Below, in pieces: positions 18,193 through 26,486 of a stretch of DNA of 64,000 nucleotides; position 1 is the stretch's first letter, and each line of letters begins with the position of its first letter. Where the stretch lies: contig FZQZ01000003.1 of the NCBI GenBank assembly GCA_900199555.1, positions 1-64,000 of the forward strand. The letters run 5' to 3'. The position numbers and the translations under genes were made by a program. This DNA comes from Prevotellaceae bacterium MN60 (lineage in GTDB: Bacteria; Bacteroidota; Bacteroidia; Bacteroidales; Bacteroidaceae). The notes below the pieces were generated by a model, which was not told where the DNA came from, ran no database searches, and saw only the letters and a program-made list of their open reading frames with translations.

Positions 18193-21100
18193 ATGAAACG
18201 AGTTATATTTGCAATACAGATTTTCCTCCTCGCAACATTGCAGGCTTTGGCATACAATGTCACGGTGGGGAGTAAACAATTTACGGTTCCCGTCAGAGAG
18301 TCGGGAACGACCTACACCATAGGCAACGGCCAGAATGCCTCAATCCCTCAATATGAGGCAGGCACGCTGACCATCCCGAGAGTCACCACCGATGGTAATC
18401 AGAATGTTGTCGGCAAGTTTGCCTTCCGCTTCTGCACAGGCATCACGAAGATTGTTGTCGAAGAGGGCATCACAGCCATTGAGGATTATGCCTTCGTCGG
18501 CTGTAGCGGTGTCACGTCCATCGAACTGCCGACTACCTTGGAGCGTGTAGGACGTGGTGCTTTTGTCGGTCTGCCCAACCTGACCTATTTAGTGTGTAAG
18601 AGCACTACTGCCCCAGTGTGGTCGCGCGCTGATGTATTCTCTTATGAAGGCACGGCGACAAGCATGGCCAAAGAAGCAAAGACAAGGATACTATATGTGC
18701 CTACAGGCTATGCCAGCAACTACACCTCATACAAATTTCATGAGCAAGTGGGCTGGGCTGATGCCTTCACCCGCATCTACGAATTGAATGATAATCCGCA
18801 GGAGATTACCTCGTTGCAGGAATTGAAAGATTTCCGCGATGCCGTGAACAGTGGCACCCAGTATAAAGGCAGCAACAACAAGATGGTGACACTGACGACA
18901 GACCTCGACATGTCAAGCATTGATAAGTGGACGCCTATCGGCACTAAGGATCATCCTTTCGACGGCGTCTTCAATGGTGGTGGCCACGTCATCAAGAACC
19001 TCAAGGTGGACAGGACTGAATTTTACAATGGCCTGTTTGGCTATGCCCAAAACGCTACCATCTATAACATGCATCTGAAGAATCCTTCCGTTTCAGGTTC
19101 AGACTATCAGGGTACTGTGCTTGGTTATGCAGACTCAAACACGCACCTCAGCGATATTCTTGTTACTGGAACTGACTATCTTGCTGCCGGTTCGGGCAGC
19201 GTCGGTGGTATTGTCGGACACGCACTAAATGCAACCATTGAGCGCTGTATGTTCTATGGACAGGCACAAAGCACGGGATGGATAGGAGGCATTGTCGGCA
19301 ATGTTGATAACAACGTAACCATCACCGATTGCGCTGCCCTTACACCTCCCTATCCTGCGTCGCTATGGAACAGTAAACAAGAGTCCTCAACGATGGGAGG
19401 CATTGTCGGCGGTGCAGGTAGCGTTACTGTCAATCGCTGCTATGCAAAGACCAATCTTCTGGATAACTACAATGTTCATATTAAGGGTCATATAGTAGGA
19501 AAGACAAAGTATAATGTTCCAAGCACTATCACAAATTGTGGCTATTGGAGTAATTCTGGTGGTACAGACCTGATAGGTACTCAAGAAGGGTCGGGTACAC
19601 TGGTAGAGTCTGGAAACCAAGGCTATCTTGTGGATGAGATGAAGCAAGACAATATGAAAGACGTGCTGGGTACGGACAACTGGTACTACTTCACCGACAA
19701 CTACTACGACTACCCCATACCTGCTACGCTGAAGGACATGTATCTTGCCAACTGCGTTGACGAGACGGACGCCAACGGTATCGTTTATCGTCCTGCTGGC
19801 GCAAATAATAATAATTATGAAGTCGTGGGATATACGGGTAGTAGCACGGCAGTCACTATTCCTGAATATTATAATTCAAAACCGGTCATAGGTATCGTAT
19901 CAGGAGTATTCAAGGACAATGCCACGTTGACGTCAATCAGTAGTGCAGGTTTCTTCCTTCAAACCATTGGTGAAAGTGCCTTCGAGAACTGCGACGCCCT
20001 GACCAGTGTTTACATTCCTGGCTTAGTGACTATCGGCGACAAGGCTTTCTACGACTGCGATGGCCTGACCAGCTTCAGCATGACCTCCGCTGTGACAACT
20101 GTAGGTGAGGATGCCTTTGCCTATTGCGACAATCTTGCCAGCTTCGAAGTCGGCAAGGAGTTTAAGAACCATAAGGGCAACTTCCTGACCTATTGTCCTA
20201 AACTGACTACTATTACCGTGGCAGACGGGAACACTAATGGGTACAAGAGTTTGGACAACGTCTTGATACAGGATGTTGACAATAGCAGTTATATTGTAGC
20301 CTGTGCTCCAGGCAAGACAGGCGACTATAGGTTACCTGAAAACTACGTCATAAAAGAGTTACCTTTAGCGAGCGCTATAAACGGTGATGTTTATCTATTG
20401 CCTAAATGTTTCGCATCTTGCAATGGACTGACCAGTATCACCTCCTCTAATTTCTTGACTCCACATATGGGTAAAGCTTTATTTGACGGAGCCTGCAACC
20501 TTAAATATGTAGATTTTCGAAACACTTTATTTTTCAAGGAAAGTGATCGCAATGTGACACTACTCCATTTGAACGTTGACCGTGGCGACCCTGACAACCC
20601 ATTCTACGGACTCAGTGACCATACCATCATTTATCTGCTAAATGATAACACCGCTGAAGCCTATGAGCCTAACGTGTTTATCATGAACGAAGCTAAGACT
20701 GCCGCCACCGCCAACTACATTTTCTTGGAAGATGGTTTTGACTTTAATCCCAAAGTTCCTGTAACAGCAACCAATGGCGTAAGATACGAGCGTTATATCA
20801 ACTATACTGCACAGACGGAAGACGAGGGATATTCTGCTAAGGGGATTACCGTCTGCCTGCCTTACGCTTTCACGTTCAGCAATGAGAACGCCAAGGTCTA
20901 TGCGCCCTCAACGATAGGTGATGTGGCGGGCACCACTACCGTTACCTTCACTGAGGTAGCCAACAAGCAGATGGCAGCCTACACACCTTATTATGTCGTG
21001 ATGAAGAAAGAGCGCGATCTTGACTTCAGCATTAGCGAAGAAACTGCTATAGCCACTCCGCCAACGAGTGATCCTGCTGCCATCGGCGGCTTTATGTTCA

Positions 21101-21435
21101 AGGGCACTACGGTGGAGATACCAAACAGCTCGCTCTACGATGCTAACAAACCTGCCTATCTGCTGCAGAGCGACGGCAAATGGCATAAGGTGCCACAGAA
21201 CAATGAGAAAGCCTACGTAGGTCCATTCCGTGCTTACTTCCAGGCTACAACAAATAGTGGTGCCCGTGCTCTTGATATGATGCTCGAAGACAGTGAGGCT
21301 ACCGACATCCAGCAGATTCGCACCATCGATGCCGACGGCACAGAGCACTACTACGACATGAACGGCAGACTGCTCAACGGGAAACCCCAGAAGGGTATGT
21401 ATATCTATCAAGGCAAGAAATTCATTAACAAATAG
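18193..21435 (+). CDS. BspA-like leucine-rich repeat surface protein with GLUG-like repeats
   Basis: A 1080-residue exported protein (signal MKRVIFAIQIFLLATLQALA). LRR_5/BspA-type repeats occur near residues 70-140 (FRFCTGITKIVVEEGITAIE; YAFVGCSGVTSIELP) and 560-720 (SAFENCDALTSVYIPGLVTI). Between them are GLUG-like repeats (FNGLFGYAQNATIYN-type; GGIVGHALNATIERCMFYG; GGIVGNVDNNVTITDC), typical of adhesin-like bacterial proteins. The C-terminus (YYDMNGRLLNGKPQKGMYIY then QGKKFINK) resembles the short sorting tails seen on many Prevotella surface proteins, possibly type IX secretion. Adhesion or substrate binding at the surface is inferred. A 46-residue peptide gene follows 12 bases downstream. 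Confidence 0.85.
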   Translation: MKRVIFAIQIFLLATLQALAYNVTVGSKQFTVPVRESGTTYTIGNGQNASIPQYEAGTLTIPRVTTDGNQNVVGKFAFRFCTGITKIVVEEGITAIEDYAFVGCSGVTSIELPTTLERVGRGAFVGLPNLTYLVCKSTTAPVWSRADVFSYEGTATSMAKEAKTRILYVPTGYASNYTSYKFHEQVGWADAFTRIYELNDNPQEITSLQELKDFRDAVNSGTQYKGSNNKMVTLTTDLDMSSIDKWTPIGTKDHPFDGVFNGGGHVIKNLKVDRTEFYNGLFGYAQNATIYNMHLKNPSVSGSDYQGTVLGYADSNTHLSDILVTGTDYLAAGSGSVGGIVGHALNATIERCMFYGQAQSTGWIGGIVGNVDNNVTITDCAALTPPYPASLWNSKQESSTMGGIVGGAGSVTVNRCYAKTNLLDNYNVHIKGHIVGKTKYNVPSTITNCGYWSNSGGTDLIGTQEGSGTLVESGNQGYLVDEMKQDNMKDVLGTDNWYYFTDNYYDYPIPATLKDMYLANCVDETDANGIVYRPAGANNNNYEVVGYTGSSTAVTIPEYYNSKPVIGIVSGVFKDNATLTSISSAGFFLQTIGESAFENCDALTSVYIPGLVTIGDKAFYDCDGLTSFSMTSAVTTVGEDAFAYCDNLASFEVGKEFKNHKGNFLTYCPKLTTITVADGNTNGYKSLDNVLIQDVDNSSYIVACAPGKTGDYRLPENYVIKELPLASAINGDVYLLPKCFASCNGLTSITSSNFLTPHMGKALFDGACNLKYVDFRNTLFFKESDRNVTLLHLNVDRGDPDNPFYGLSDHTIIYLLNDNTAEAYEPNVFIMNEAKTAATANYIFLEDGFDFNPKVPVTATNGVRYERYINYTAQTEDEGYSAKGITVCLPYAFTFSNENAKVYAPSTIGDVAGTTTVTFTEVANKQMAAYTPYYVVMKKERDLDFSISEETAIATPPTSDPAAIGGFMFKGTTVEIPNSSLYDANKPAYLLQSDGKWHKVPQNNEKAYVGPFRAYFQATTNSGARALDMMLEDSEATDIQQIRTIDADGTEHYYDMNGRLLNGKPQKGMYIYQGKKFINK

Positions 21436-21447
21436 GAGGACGTAACA

Positions 21448-21588
21448 ATGAAGAAAACATACGAAAAACCCGCTATAAGCGTGGTGTTGCTTAAATATAA
21501 TTCCTATTTGTTAGCAGGCAGTCCTGTAGACAGTCTGTTTGATGACGACGAAACCTACGGTGACTGGGACATTGATGGCGGTCAATAG
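21448..21588 (+). CDS. 46-residue peptide with leader-like N-terminus
   Basis: A small ORF 12 bases after the BspA-like gene, preceded by the Shine-Dalgarno-like AGGAGG at 21434-21439. It reads MKKTYEKPAISVVLLKYNSY, then LLAGSP, then a very acidic tail (DDDETYGDWDIDGGQ). The basic/hydrophobic front, the small-residue LAGS break and the acidic C-terminal part look like a precursor peptide with a leader and a core, but no maturation enzyme is adjacent. I recall peptides of similar layout near surface-protein genes in Bacteroidales, but cannot name a family. A strong terminator follows at 21642, so it ends the operon. Confidence 0.7.
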   Translation: MKKTYEKPAISVVLLKYNSYLLAGSPVDSLFDDDETYGDWDIDGGQ

Positions 21589-21641
21589 GCTATTATAGAG
21601 TAACTCTTGATAGTACAATATGTGCTATTAAGAATTCATAT

Positions 21642-21689
21642 TGCGAAGATTAATGGGGGCGATTACTACCGTTAATCTTCGCAGTTTTT
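21642..21689. terminator. Terminator shared by the peptide operon and mutY
   Basis: A perfect 12-base stem: TGCGAAGATTAA at 21642-21653 and its complement at 21672-21683, followed by GTTTTTCTTTT. The right arm overlaps the last codons of mutY, so the same hairpin lies inside the mutY 3' end. Confidence 0.85.
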
Positions 21690-22658
21690 CTTTTCAAGCA
21701 GGATTTCAATAAGGCGAGGGACAGCATAATTGTCAATATCTGCTTCTTGTATCCAGATGTATCCTTCTGGTAGTTGCGGACGCTCATCAGTATCCCATAC
21801 CCAAAGGTCTGCATAAATTATTCGATGAGTAAGTATATGCTTGATGTCTTGACATTGTAAGACGGCACCACTCGGAACATGCTCCACGAGCCAAGGTTCA
21901 TACAAGCCTTGCCAGATGTCGCCTGCATCACGGCGATGGATGGCTGTATACCCCTTACATCTCACATAGATATATATCATGTGGCGCTCCTTTACTTTTA
22001 GCGTCTTCTTTTTCACTGGCAACTCTGCCACCCTACCCTCTCGACAAGCGCTACAACTCTCCCACAAAGGACATTGCTCGCACAGAGGAGACGATGGTGT
22101 GCACTGAATAGCTCCGAAATCCATCATAGCCTGATTAAAGGCAGATGCCTGTTGTGGAGGTAGCAGCGATTGAGCCAAGTGCGTAAACTCTTTCTTACCC
22201 TCAGTAGTATTGATAGGTGTTGTGATACCATAGTGGCGAGCTAACACACGATACACATTGCCATCAACGACTGCTGCAGGCAGGTCGAAAGCAATACTGC
22301 CAATGGCTGCAGCTGTATAATCGCCAACCCCCTTTAGCGCCTTGATTCCCTCGATAGTATTGGGAAAACCGCCACTGGCTACCACCTGTTGAGCAGCAGT
22401 ATGCAGGTTGCGAGCACGACTATAATACCCCAGTCCTTGCCATTCGCGCAGCACCTCATCCTCTGAGGCTGCTGCCAAAAGTTCTACGGTAGGCCATCGC
22501 TGCATAAAGCGCTCCCAATAAGGACGCCCTTGCTCTATGCGCGTTTGTTGTAATATAATCTCTGACAGCCAGATTGCATACGGATCACGTGTCTCGCGCC
22601 AAGGTAGCGCCCGACCGTTCTCCTCAAACCACTTCAGTATCGTTGTCGTGAAACTCAT
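21672..22658 (-). CDS. mutY: A/G-specific adenine glycosylase
   Basis: A 328-residue DNA repair enzyme that removes adenine mispaired with 8-oxoguanine. The N-terminal catalytic Glu block (WLSEIILQQTRIEQG), the helix-hairpin-helix LKGVGDYTAAAIGSIAF with VVDGNVYRVLAR, and the [4Fe-4S] cluster motif C-x6-C-x2-C-x5-C (CTPSSPLCEQCPLWESC) are all present. A C-terminal NUDIX-like MutT domain recognises 8-oxoguanine. The ATG at 22658 (MSFTTTILKWFEENG) matches the family start; the 19 residues upstream in frame are hydrophobic and not conserved. Confidence 0.95.
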   Translation of the reverse strand: MSFTTTILKWFEENGRALPWRETRDPYAIWLSEIILQQTRIEQGRPYWERFMQRWPTVELLAAASEDEVLREWQGLGYYSRARNLHTAAQQVVASGGFPNTIEGIKALKGVGDYTAAAIGSIAFDLPAAVVDGNVYRVLARHYGITTPINTTEGKKEFTHLAQSLLPPQQASAFNQAMMDFGAIQCTPSSPLCEQCPLWESCSACREGRVAELPVKKKTLKVKERHMIYIYVRCKGYTAIHRRDAGDIWQGLYEPWLVEHVPSGAVLQCQDIKHILTHRIIYADLWVWDTDERPQLPEGYIWIQEADIDNYAVPRLIEILLEKKNCED

Positions 22659-22705
22659 TACAGGGGACAAAATTACAAAGAACTTAGCAAAAAACCAAAT
22701 TAAAA

Positions 22706-22752
22706 TATAAAACAATAGCAGTTGCAGTCATTGTCTCGACTACAACTGCTAT
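22706..22752 (-). terminator. Terminator of the large LRR gene
   Basis: ATAGCAGTTG at 22715-22724 pairs with CAACTGCTAT at 22743-22752, with an inner AGTC/GACT pair. On the minus strand it is followed by TTGTTTTATATTTT. Confidence 0.82.
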
Positions 22753-22780
22753 AGAGTATATGTAGAAAGTCTTTAGTGCT

Positions 22781-25700
22781 TTACTTCACCATCAACTTCT
22801 TTGTTGTCTGAGTATTACCAGACTTCAAGGTTACTACATAGATGCCAGCAGGCACGCTGATGGCAACCTCACCATTAACAATGGTCTTATAATTGGTCTT
22901 ACCAGAGAGTGATGTGATATTCACCTCTACGTCTGCATCACTCTTAATTGCAATCTGGCGCTCACCGCCCTCAGCGGTAGCAATAACGGTCTTATGGCCA
23001 TCGATGCCAGAAGTGAATACCACAAACTTAGCTACAACATCAGTAACCTTGGTAACAACAAACTTATTACCATTGATTGCTTCACCATTGGCACTAATGG
23101 TCTTAACCACATAGTTGTCAGCAGGTGTAGCCACAACAGTCAGTTCTGTACCCTTCTTCACAGTAGAACCACTAACCACCTCGTTATCTTCAGCATCCTT
23201 CAGAGCCAGCTCACCATTCTCGGTAGGAAGGACAAATACATATGAGCGTTCACAGCCAGTGCCATCACCTTCAGCCATCATGTTTGATATCCAGTTCTTG
23301 CCACTCAGGAGGACAGTCTCTGCGTGAGCTACATCATTACCTTTTCCAGGCTTACCATTGTCGCCATCAAACCACAGCTTGGTAGCAGTAGTACTCTCCT
23401 CAGCCTCTTCACCTGGTGAAACATAATTAGGCAACAAGTTCATGAAGTCATTCACCGTACAAGCATCCCATGCATTAGCACGAACATCAACATACCAGAT
23501 GTTGGTATTGGCAGACAAGTCGAGGCCCTGCAGCTCATTGCCGCTTACGCTAAGTTTCTCCAACAATGTATTCTGTGTGAGGTTCAATGCCTTCAACTTG
23601 TTTGAGTTAGCGCCCAATTCGCGCAACTTAGTATTGTTTGTCAGGTCGAGACTTTCAATCTTATTATTGCTCAGTTGCAGGATATCCAGCTTAGGAAGCA
23701 TCGTCACGTCAAGTGTTTCCAAATCGTTATTGGTTACATCCAGTGTCTGCAGCTCTGTGCAATTAGCCACGTTGAGCTCCTCCAGCCATGTATTCTTTAC
23801 ATCCAAGTAGAGCAGCTTTGTATTGTTCTGCAAATCCAGCTCATCAATCTCTGTTGAGTAGGCAATCAACTTTCTGAGTTCAGGGTTCTGACTTACATCC
23901 AACGTCTCGATATCCTCATTCATTGAGATGTCGAGCGCCCAGAGCTCAGGCTGATTGCTGACGTCAATGCTAGACAGTTCGTTGAAATAGGCATTCAACT
24001 GATGAATACCAGAGTTATGAGACAGGTCGATGGCCTTGATTCTGTTATCTACACCAAAGTAAGGATAACTCTCTACGTTGATAAACGATACGTCACCATA
24101 TACCTTCACCTGAGTACCCTCTGTCTTACCATCAAAGTAGGTAAAGCCTGTATTAGAGAGAGTACTCTTCACCAATTCTCCGTCACCCCAGTCGATAGCG
24201 ATTTCGGTGTTGGGCTCATCAGCAGCGAAGCCATACTGACTATCCTGACCGGCATAAACATCAAAGACAATATACTTCTGACTATACTCGTTCTCTGCGC
24301 CGAATACAGCCTCAACCTCAGCATCAGCAGTTACGAAGAAGAGAGAGTCACTCACCAACTCTCCGTTAATCTTCACGCCCTTGAAGGTCTTACCCTCTTC
24401 AGCCTCATAGCGGATTACGTTGACATAGCCAGGAGTAACCTTGCCATCCACAGCCTCCTCGTAGTTCTTCTCCCATACGTTGCCAGAGAAGATGCGGCGA
24501 TATACCTTATACGTACCACCCTCAGTCTCTTTCACTGTCAGCTGTACGGGCTCCATAGAAGCAGAACCATTACCCTCTACGTCGATATTCCAGTTGCAAT
24601 CAAAGTCGTCCAGATTCAGATAGGTCTCTGCATCAGCCTCTGTAGCACCGGTAGTACCCGTAACATAGATTTTTCCGCTTCTGTTAGGATTATGAATGGT
24701 GTTATACATGAAGTTCAGCGACTGAGCCGTGAAGTTCTTACAACCTCTCAGATAGAGATAGCGCAGATTAAAGTAGTTGGCAGTAAAATCGAGATAAGAC
24801 AGGTCTGTAGCATCTGCCGAAAGCGTTGTCAGATACATCAGCGGTGACACATCAAGTTTGGTCAGATGCAAACTGTCAACATAGAGAGAGCCCAATTGTG
24901 CCATGTGTGCCACCTCCAACTCAGTAATTCCAGTGCTCGATACATTCAGTGAGCGCATCTTGGTATTGTTCTGCAAATTCAGCTTCTTCAGGTTCTTATT
25001 ACCCTTTACCGAGAGGTTGGTCAGTTCAGTATTTGCTGCCACGTTCAGTTCTGTCAGCTGATTCATACCGATTGACAGAGACTCCAGTGTAGTCAGTCCA
25101 CTCACATCCAAGGTTGTCAACGCATTACCCTCCAAGTTAATTGTAGCCAACTTTGGATAGTGCTCAGGATTGAAGGTTACATCCCACAGCGATGTGTTAT
25201 GCAGGTCGAGTGTTGTCAGGTTGGGAAAGTTATATGAATCATAGAAGTGAATCAAGTCGGTATCATATAGTGTAATACCTTTCATATCAGGGTTATTGTC
25301 TGCAAAAGCCACTGAGGTCAGTTCGGGATTACCATAGAGATCCAGATATACAAGTTTAGAGAAGTTTCTCAAATTCATCACCTCAATTTTGTTTTCAGCA
25401 AGATAGAGTGTCGTTATATCTTTAGCATCTCCAAAATCAATCGTATAATAGCTCAACTGATTTCTGTTCAGCGAGAGCTTTTGTAGTGTGCTTTGCTCTT
25501 CCAACTTCACAGCAGTCAGCTGCTGTTCATCGCAGGTAAGCTCTTTCAGCTTTCCATAAATCTTAATGGTCTGACCCATCACCTTATGCTCTTTCTTCAG
25601 CATATAGATCGGATCAGAGGGACTCACCTCATAAGATTCCAGATTACCGTCTCCCCAGTCCACCTGAATAGTTCCTGCTTCAGTGGGCACTGGAGATAAT

Positions 25701-25810
25701 TTGAGTGTTTCGCCATACTGTTTGGCGGTGGTTAAGGTAATAACGGGCTCAGCCGTCATCCCCGTTACTGCAAGAAACAGCAACGCCATCGTTTGAACAA
25801 TCTTTTTCAT
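22781..25810 (-). CDS. Large leucine-rich repeat surface protein with type IX-like C-terminus
   Basis: A 1009-residue exported protein (signal MKKIVQTMALLFLAVTGMTA). Two arrays of internalin-like repeats (pattern LxxLxLxxNxLxxLDVSxxT) run from ~85 to 370 and ~580 to 790. Each is preceded by a VDWGDG-type segment (IQVDWGDGNLESYEV near 50; IAIDWGDGELVKSTL near 545), so the protein looks like an internal duplication. A Bacteroidetes repeat-like domain (ENGELALKDAEDNEVVSGST) follows. The C-terminal ~75 residues (VNITSLSGK; VPAGIYVVTLKSGN; KKLMVK) fit the type A sorting domain of type IX secretion. A binding or adhesion role is inferred. Confidence 0.87.
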   Translation of the reverse strand: MKKIVQTMALLFLAVTGMTAEPVITLTTAKQYGETLKLSPVPTEAGTIQVDWGDGNLESYEVSPSDPIYMLKKEHKVMGQTIKIYGKLKELTCDEQQLTAVKLEEQSTLQKLSLNRNQLSYYTIDFGDAKDITTLYLAENKIEVMNLRNFSKLVYLDLYGNPELTSVAFADNNPDMKGITLYDTDLIHFYDSYNFPNLTTLDLHNTSLWDVTFNPEHYPKLATINLEGNALTTLDVSGLTTLESLSIGMNQLTELNVAANTELTNLSVKGNKNLKKLNLQNNTKMRSLNVSSTGITELEVAHMAQLGSLYVDSLHLTKLDVSPLMYLTTLSADATDLSYLDFTANYFNLRYLYLRGCKNFTAQSLNFMYNTIHNPNRSGKIYVTGTTGATEADAETYLNLDDFDCNWNIDVEGNGSASMEPVQLTVKETEGGTYKVYRRIFSGNVWEKNYEEAVDGKVTPGYVNVIRYEAEEGKTFKGVKINGELVSDSLFFVTADAEVEAVFGAENEYSQKYIVFDVYAGQDSQYGFAADEPNTEIAIDWGDGELVKSTLSNTGFTYFDGKTEGTQVKVYGDVSFINVESYPYFGVDNRIKAIDLSHNSGIHQLNAYFNELSSIDVSNQPELWALDISMNEDIETLDVSQNPELRKLIAYSTEIDELDLQNNTKLLYLDVKNTWLEELNVANCTELQTLDVTNNDLETLDVTMLPKLDILQLSNNKIESLDLTNNTKLRELGANSNKLKALNLTQNTLLEKLSVSGNELQGLDLSANTNIWYVDVRANAWDACTVNDFMNLLPNYVSPGEEAEESTTATKLWFDGDNGKPGKGNDVAHAETVLLSGKNWISNMMAEGDGTGCERSYVFVLPTENGELALKDAEDNEVVSGSTVKKGTELTVVATPADNYVVKTISANGEAINGNKFVVTKVTDVVAKFVVFTSGIDGHKTVIATAEGGERQIAIKSDADVEVNITSLSGKTNYKTIVNGEVAISVPAGIYVVTLKSGNTQTTKKLMVK

Positions 25811-25875
25811 AAAAGTGATATTTGTTTTTATATAATGATTTTAAATAGCTTGTTAGAAACAATCTTTTCAGGGCG

Positions 25876-25906
25876 CAAAATTACTAATAAGTAAGTAAAA
25901 AGCCAA
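25876..25906 (-). promoter_or_regulatory. Promoter of the large LRR gene
   Basis: Minus strand: TTTG-type element at about 25907-25904, 20 bases, TAATTTTG at 25883-25876. The leader is about 60 bases. Confidence 0.6.
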
Positions 25907-25944
25907 AAATAATTCGAATTTATTTTCATTTTCGGGGTATAGAT

Positions 25945-25986
25945 ACAAAAAAGAGACCTGCAGAGCTGATTACAACTCTGCAGGTC
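25945..25986 (-). terminator. Terminator of the etf/acyl-CoA dehydrogenase operon
   Basis: A perfect 11-base stem (GACCTGCAGAG at 25955-25965 with 25976-25986) followed on the minus strand by TCTCTTTTTTG. It lies 20 bases after the stop of the C_GCAxxG_C_C gene. Confidence 0.88.
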
Positions 25987-26006
25987 AACATTCTGTATGA
26001 TATCGT

Positions 26007-26486
26007 TTACTGCTGTTTCGCTTTTAGATAATTAGCGAAGATGCGAGCAGCACTCTCTACCTTTGCGGCACAGGGGCGCGACTTGTAGTATTCTGCTGTA
26101 CGGGGAGAGGCTACATAATTGGAATGAGCCTTCTCGTGACCTTGTATTCCAAGTATCTCGGCACAGATGATACTGCCATTCTCTTGTTTAGACTGCTCCA
26201 GCAACTCTTGCACAACCTTATAGCAGGCAGACTTGCCTTCACGGTCGCTACCCTCGGTCTGTCCGCAGTCTAGACCAACAAGCATGACAATGCCTGAAAC
26301 GGCACCACACATCATGCGCATACGACCTACACCGCCACCAAAACCGGCACCTATCTTCTTGGCCATGGTTTCGTCTAAGCCATAAAGGTCGGAAAAGGCT
26401 GCCACCACACTTTGGCAGCAGCCATATCCGGCCATGAAATTATCTACAGCGCGCTGTACGCGCTCGTCTAATTCCTGATTAGTCAT
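26007..26486 (-). CDS. C_GCAxxG_C_C family protein
   Basis: A 159-residue small redox-type protein named for its spaced cysteines. Visible here are GYGCCQSVVAAF, the glycine-rich IGAGFGGGVGRM, CGAVSGIVMLVGLDCG, SACYKVV and SIICAEILG. In the family these probably bind an iron-sulfur cluster or other cofactor; the function is not established. The ATG is one base beyond the stop of the acyl-CoA dehydrogenase gene, so the two are tightly coupled. That placement, last in an electron-transfer flavoprotein operon, suggests a redox partner or maturation role. Confidence 0.88.
   Translation of the reverse strand: MTNQELDERVQRAVDNFMAGYGCCQSVVAAFSDLYGLDETMAKKIGAGFGGGVGRMRMMCGAVSGIVMLVGLDCGQTEGSDREGKSACYKVVQELLEQSKQENGSIICAEILGIQGHEKAHSNYVASPRTAEYYKSRPCAAKVESAARIFANYLKAKQQ

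Noticed and set aside
24002-24847. A 281-codon plus-strand open frame
   Set aside because: It is antisense to the leucine-rich repeat gene; the repetitive LxxLxL coding creates long open complementary frames.
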